A DNA stretch of 45,123 nt, from contig NZ_FNVF01000023.1 in NCBI RefSeq assembly GCF_900107975.1, positions 1 to 45,123 on the forward strand, in the 5' to 3' direction. The translations under genes and the position numbers were made by a program. The stretch's first letter is position 1. Each line of letters opens with the position of its first letter. The notes beneath the pieces are model-generated. The model was given only the letters and a program-made list of their open reading frames with translations, was not told the DNA's origin and searched no databases. This document shows positions 44,502 through 45,123 of this stretch, in pieces. The stretch is from Paenibacillus sp. UNC499MF. Its GTDB lineage: Bacteria > Bacillota > Bacilli > Paenibacillales > NBRC-103111.

Positions 44502-44550
44502 TCTCCGCAGGAGAAGAGGCTGAAAGCCCATTCTCTTTCGGAGGTTTTTT
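44502..44550 (+). terminator. Terminator of the SLH-like gene
   Basis: CTCC..GGAGAA / TTCTC..GGAG stem followed by TTTTTT. Confidence 0.75.
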
Positions 44551-44556
44551 GTGGTG

Positions 44557-44589
44557 AAAAAAAGCCCTCTGCCGCAAGACAGAGAGCCC
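44557..44589 (-). terminator. Terminator of the collagen-like gene
   Basis: Minus strand GGGCTCTCTG/CAGAGGGC (wobble pairs) followed by seven T. Confidence 0.8.
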
Positions 44590-44610
44590 GGAAAACATTG
44601 CGAACGCGGG

Positions 44611-45123
44611 TTAATCCAGTTTTTCTATCGTGATCTGAGCGTTAGTGCCCGTGCCGCTGAGCGTCAACGTCAACCCTGACACGGATACCGTAAGACTTCC
44701 CGCCGTTACCGCCTGGAAGAGCAGATTGCCGCTGAGTACGCCTCCTGCCAAAGCCAGTGAAAATACCGAGGTGCTAGGCTGCGGCACCGCCGTACCGCTG
44801 AAGTTTGCGGCCACCGAAGACAGCAAGCTCAGGGTACCCGTGTAGATGTCAAAGCTTACCCGGTAATACCCCGGTTCGTTGATCAGAAAAGTTGTCGTCG
44901 GCGCAGCCGGACTGAACGTAATGGCCGTACCGTACTGGACGCCTGCCGTGTTGAACGGAACCAATCCGCCTGCGGCGACCGTTGTTCCTCCCGTATTTCT
45001 CCGGCTTGCGAACGAAGCGAGGCCGGTTCCTGCCACACCGTCAGCTCCTGCGACTCCTGGGGCTCCATCGGCACCGGTTGCACCCGTTGCTCCTGTCGGC
45101 CCAGTCGCACCTGTGGCTCCGTC
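44611..45123 (-). CDS. Collagen-like repeat protein, C-terminal part (truncated by window edge)
   Basis: 171 codons visible; the start lies beyond the right edge. The first ~33 residues are Gly-X-Y repeats such as GATGPTGATGATGADGAPG. The rest is a C-terminal beta domain (about 140 aa: ASFASRRNTGGTTVAAGG, GYYRVSFDIYT, QITIEKLD) like BclA-type exosporium trimerisation domains (TNF-like). The ATG at 45036 in an earlier frame guess is internal. Likely a spore-surface filament protein. Confidence 0.85.
   Translation of the reverse strand, partial: DGATGATGPTGATGATGADGAPGVAGADGVAGTGLASFASRRNTGGTTVAAGGLVPFNTAGVQYGTAITFSPAAPTTTFLINEPGYYRVSFDIYTGTLSLLSSVAANFSGTAVPQPSTSVFSLALAGGVLSGNLLFQAVTAGSLTVSVSGLTLTLSGTGTNAQITIEKLD

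Overview
The window looks like a chromosomal segment of a spore-forming Gram-positive bacterium of the Paenibacillaceae type. The evidence is a moderate-to-high GC Firmicute style with strong AGGAGG ribosome-binding sites and many TTG/GTG starts, a GatCAB amidotransferase, PerR, the Bacillus-type small proteins YgzB and YgxA, and several spore or cell-wall genes (CwlJ-like, YyaC-like, YheC/YheD-like, a GH18 hydrolase, a collagen-like protein). This is inference from recognised families; no 16S rRNA lies in the window.

Layout. 1-300: tandem leftward promoters of rRNA-operon type and a terminator. 297-1118: a ygxA-like gene whose N-terminal half seems broken by frameshifts. 1297-1710: ygzB. 1841-4100: GH18 hydrolase and perR. 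4222-7018: one leftward unit of ECF sigma factor, Cys-free single-pass (probably anti-sigma) protein, multi-span membrane protein and DUF4097-like protein. 7177-8403: MgtC-like and GNAT proteins. 8509-11792: gatC-gatA-gatB. 12043-13842: conserved small protein and M24 peptidase. 13971-15123: small proteins and large RNA-type hairpins. 15147-16977: MBL hydrolase, monothiol thioredoxin-like and DedA proteins. 17319-20187 (rightward): cupredoxin, small hypothetical, polysaccharide deacetylase, TSUP permease. 20260-21393: Rossmann oxidoreductase and ABM monooxygenase. 21572-24473: DUF2167-like protein, a degenerate tandem-repeat array and an amidase-domain protein. 24551-30442 (leftward): winged-helix regulator, stalk-domain protein, two small conserved proteins, ABC exporter, yyaC. 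30949-32315: membrane GT2 and a 31-residue membrane peptide missed by length cut-offs. 32805-34682: cutC, GNAT, cwlJ. 34859-38685: small coat-like protein, hisJ, YtkA-like lipoprotein, KGG stress protein, Mn catalase. 38768-41506: panD, YheC/YheD-like, GT4. 41868-42311: an AT-rich helix-hairpin-helix gene that looks acquired. 42505-45123: gcvH, a secreted SLH-like protein and the 3' end of a collagen-like gene running off the window.

Themes: oxidative and metal stress (PerR, Mn catalase, cupredoxin, CutC, ABM), envelope maintenance (ECF unit, GH18, deacetylase, CwlJ, amidase) and spore biology. I found no CRISPR array, prophage, insertion sequence, tRNA or recognisable defence system. The most unusual items are the decayed ygxA, the 31-aa peptide gene with an inverted repeat in its promoter, the ~13-bp degenerate repeat array (22912-23123), the ~115-nt nested hairpin (15009-15123), the perfect 19-bp inverted repeat (17166-17213), and the A-run frameshift at the start of the YheC/YheD gene.
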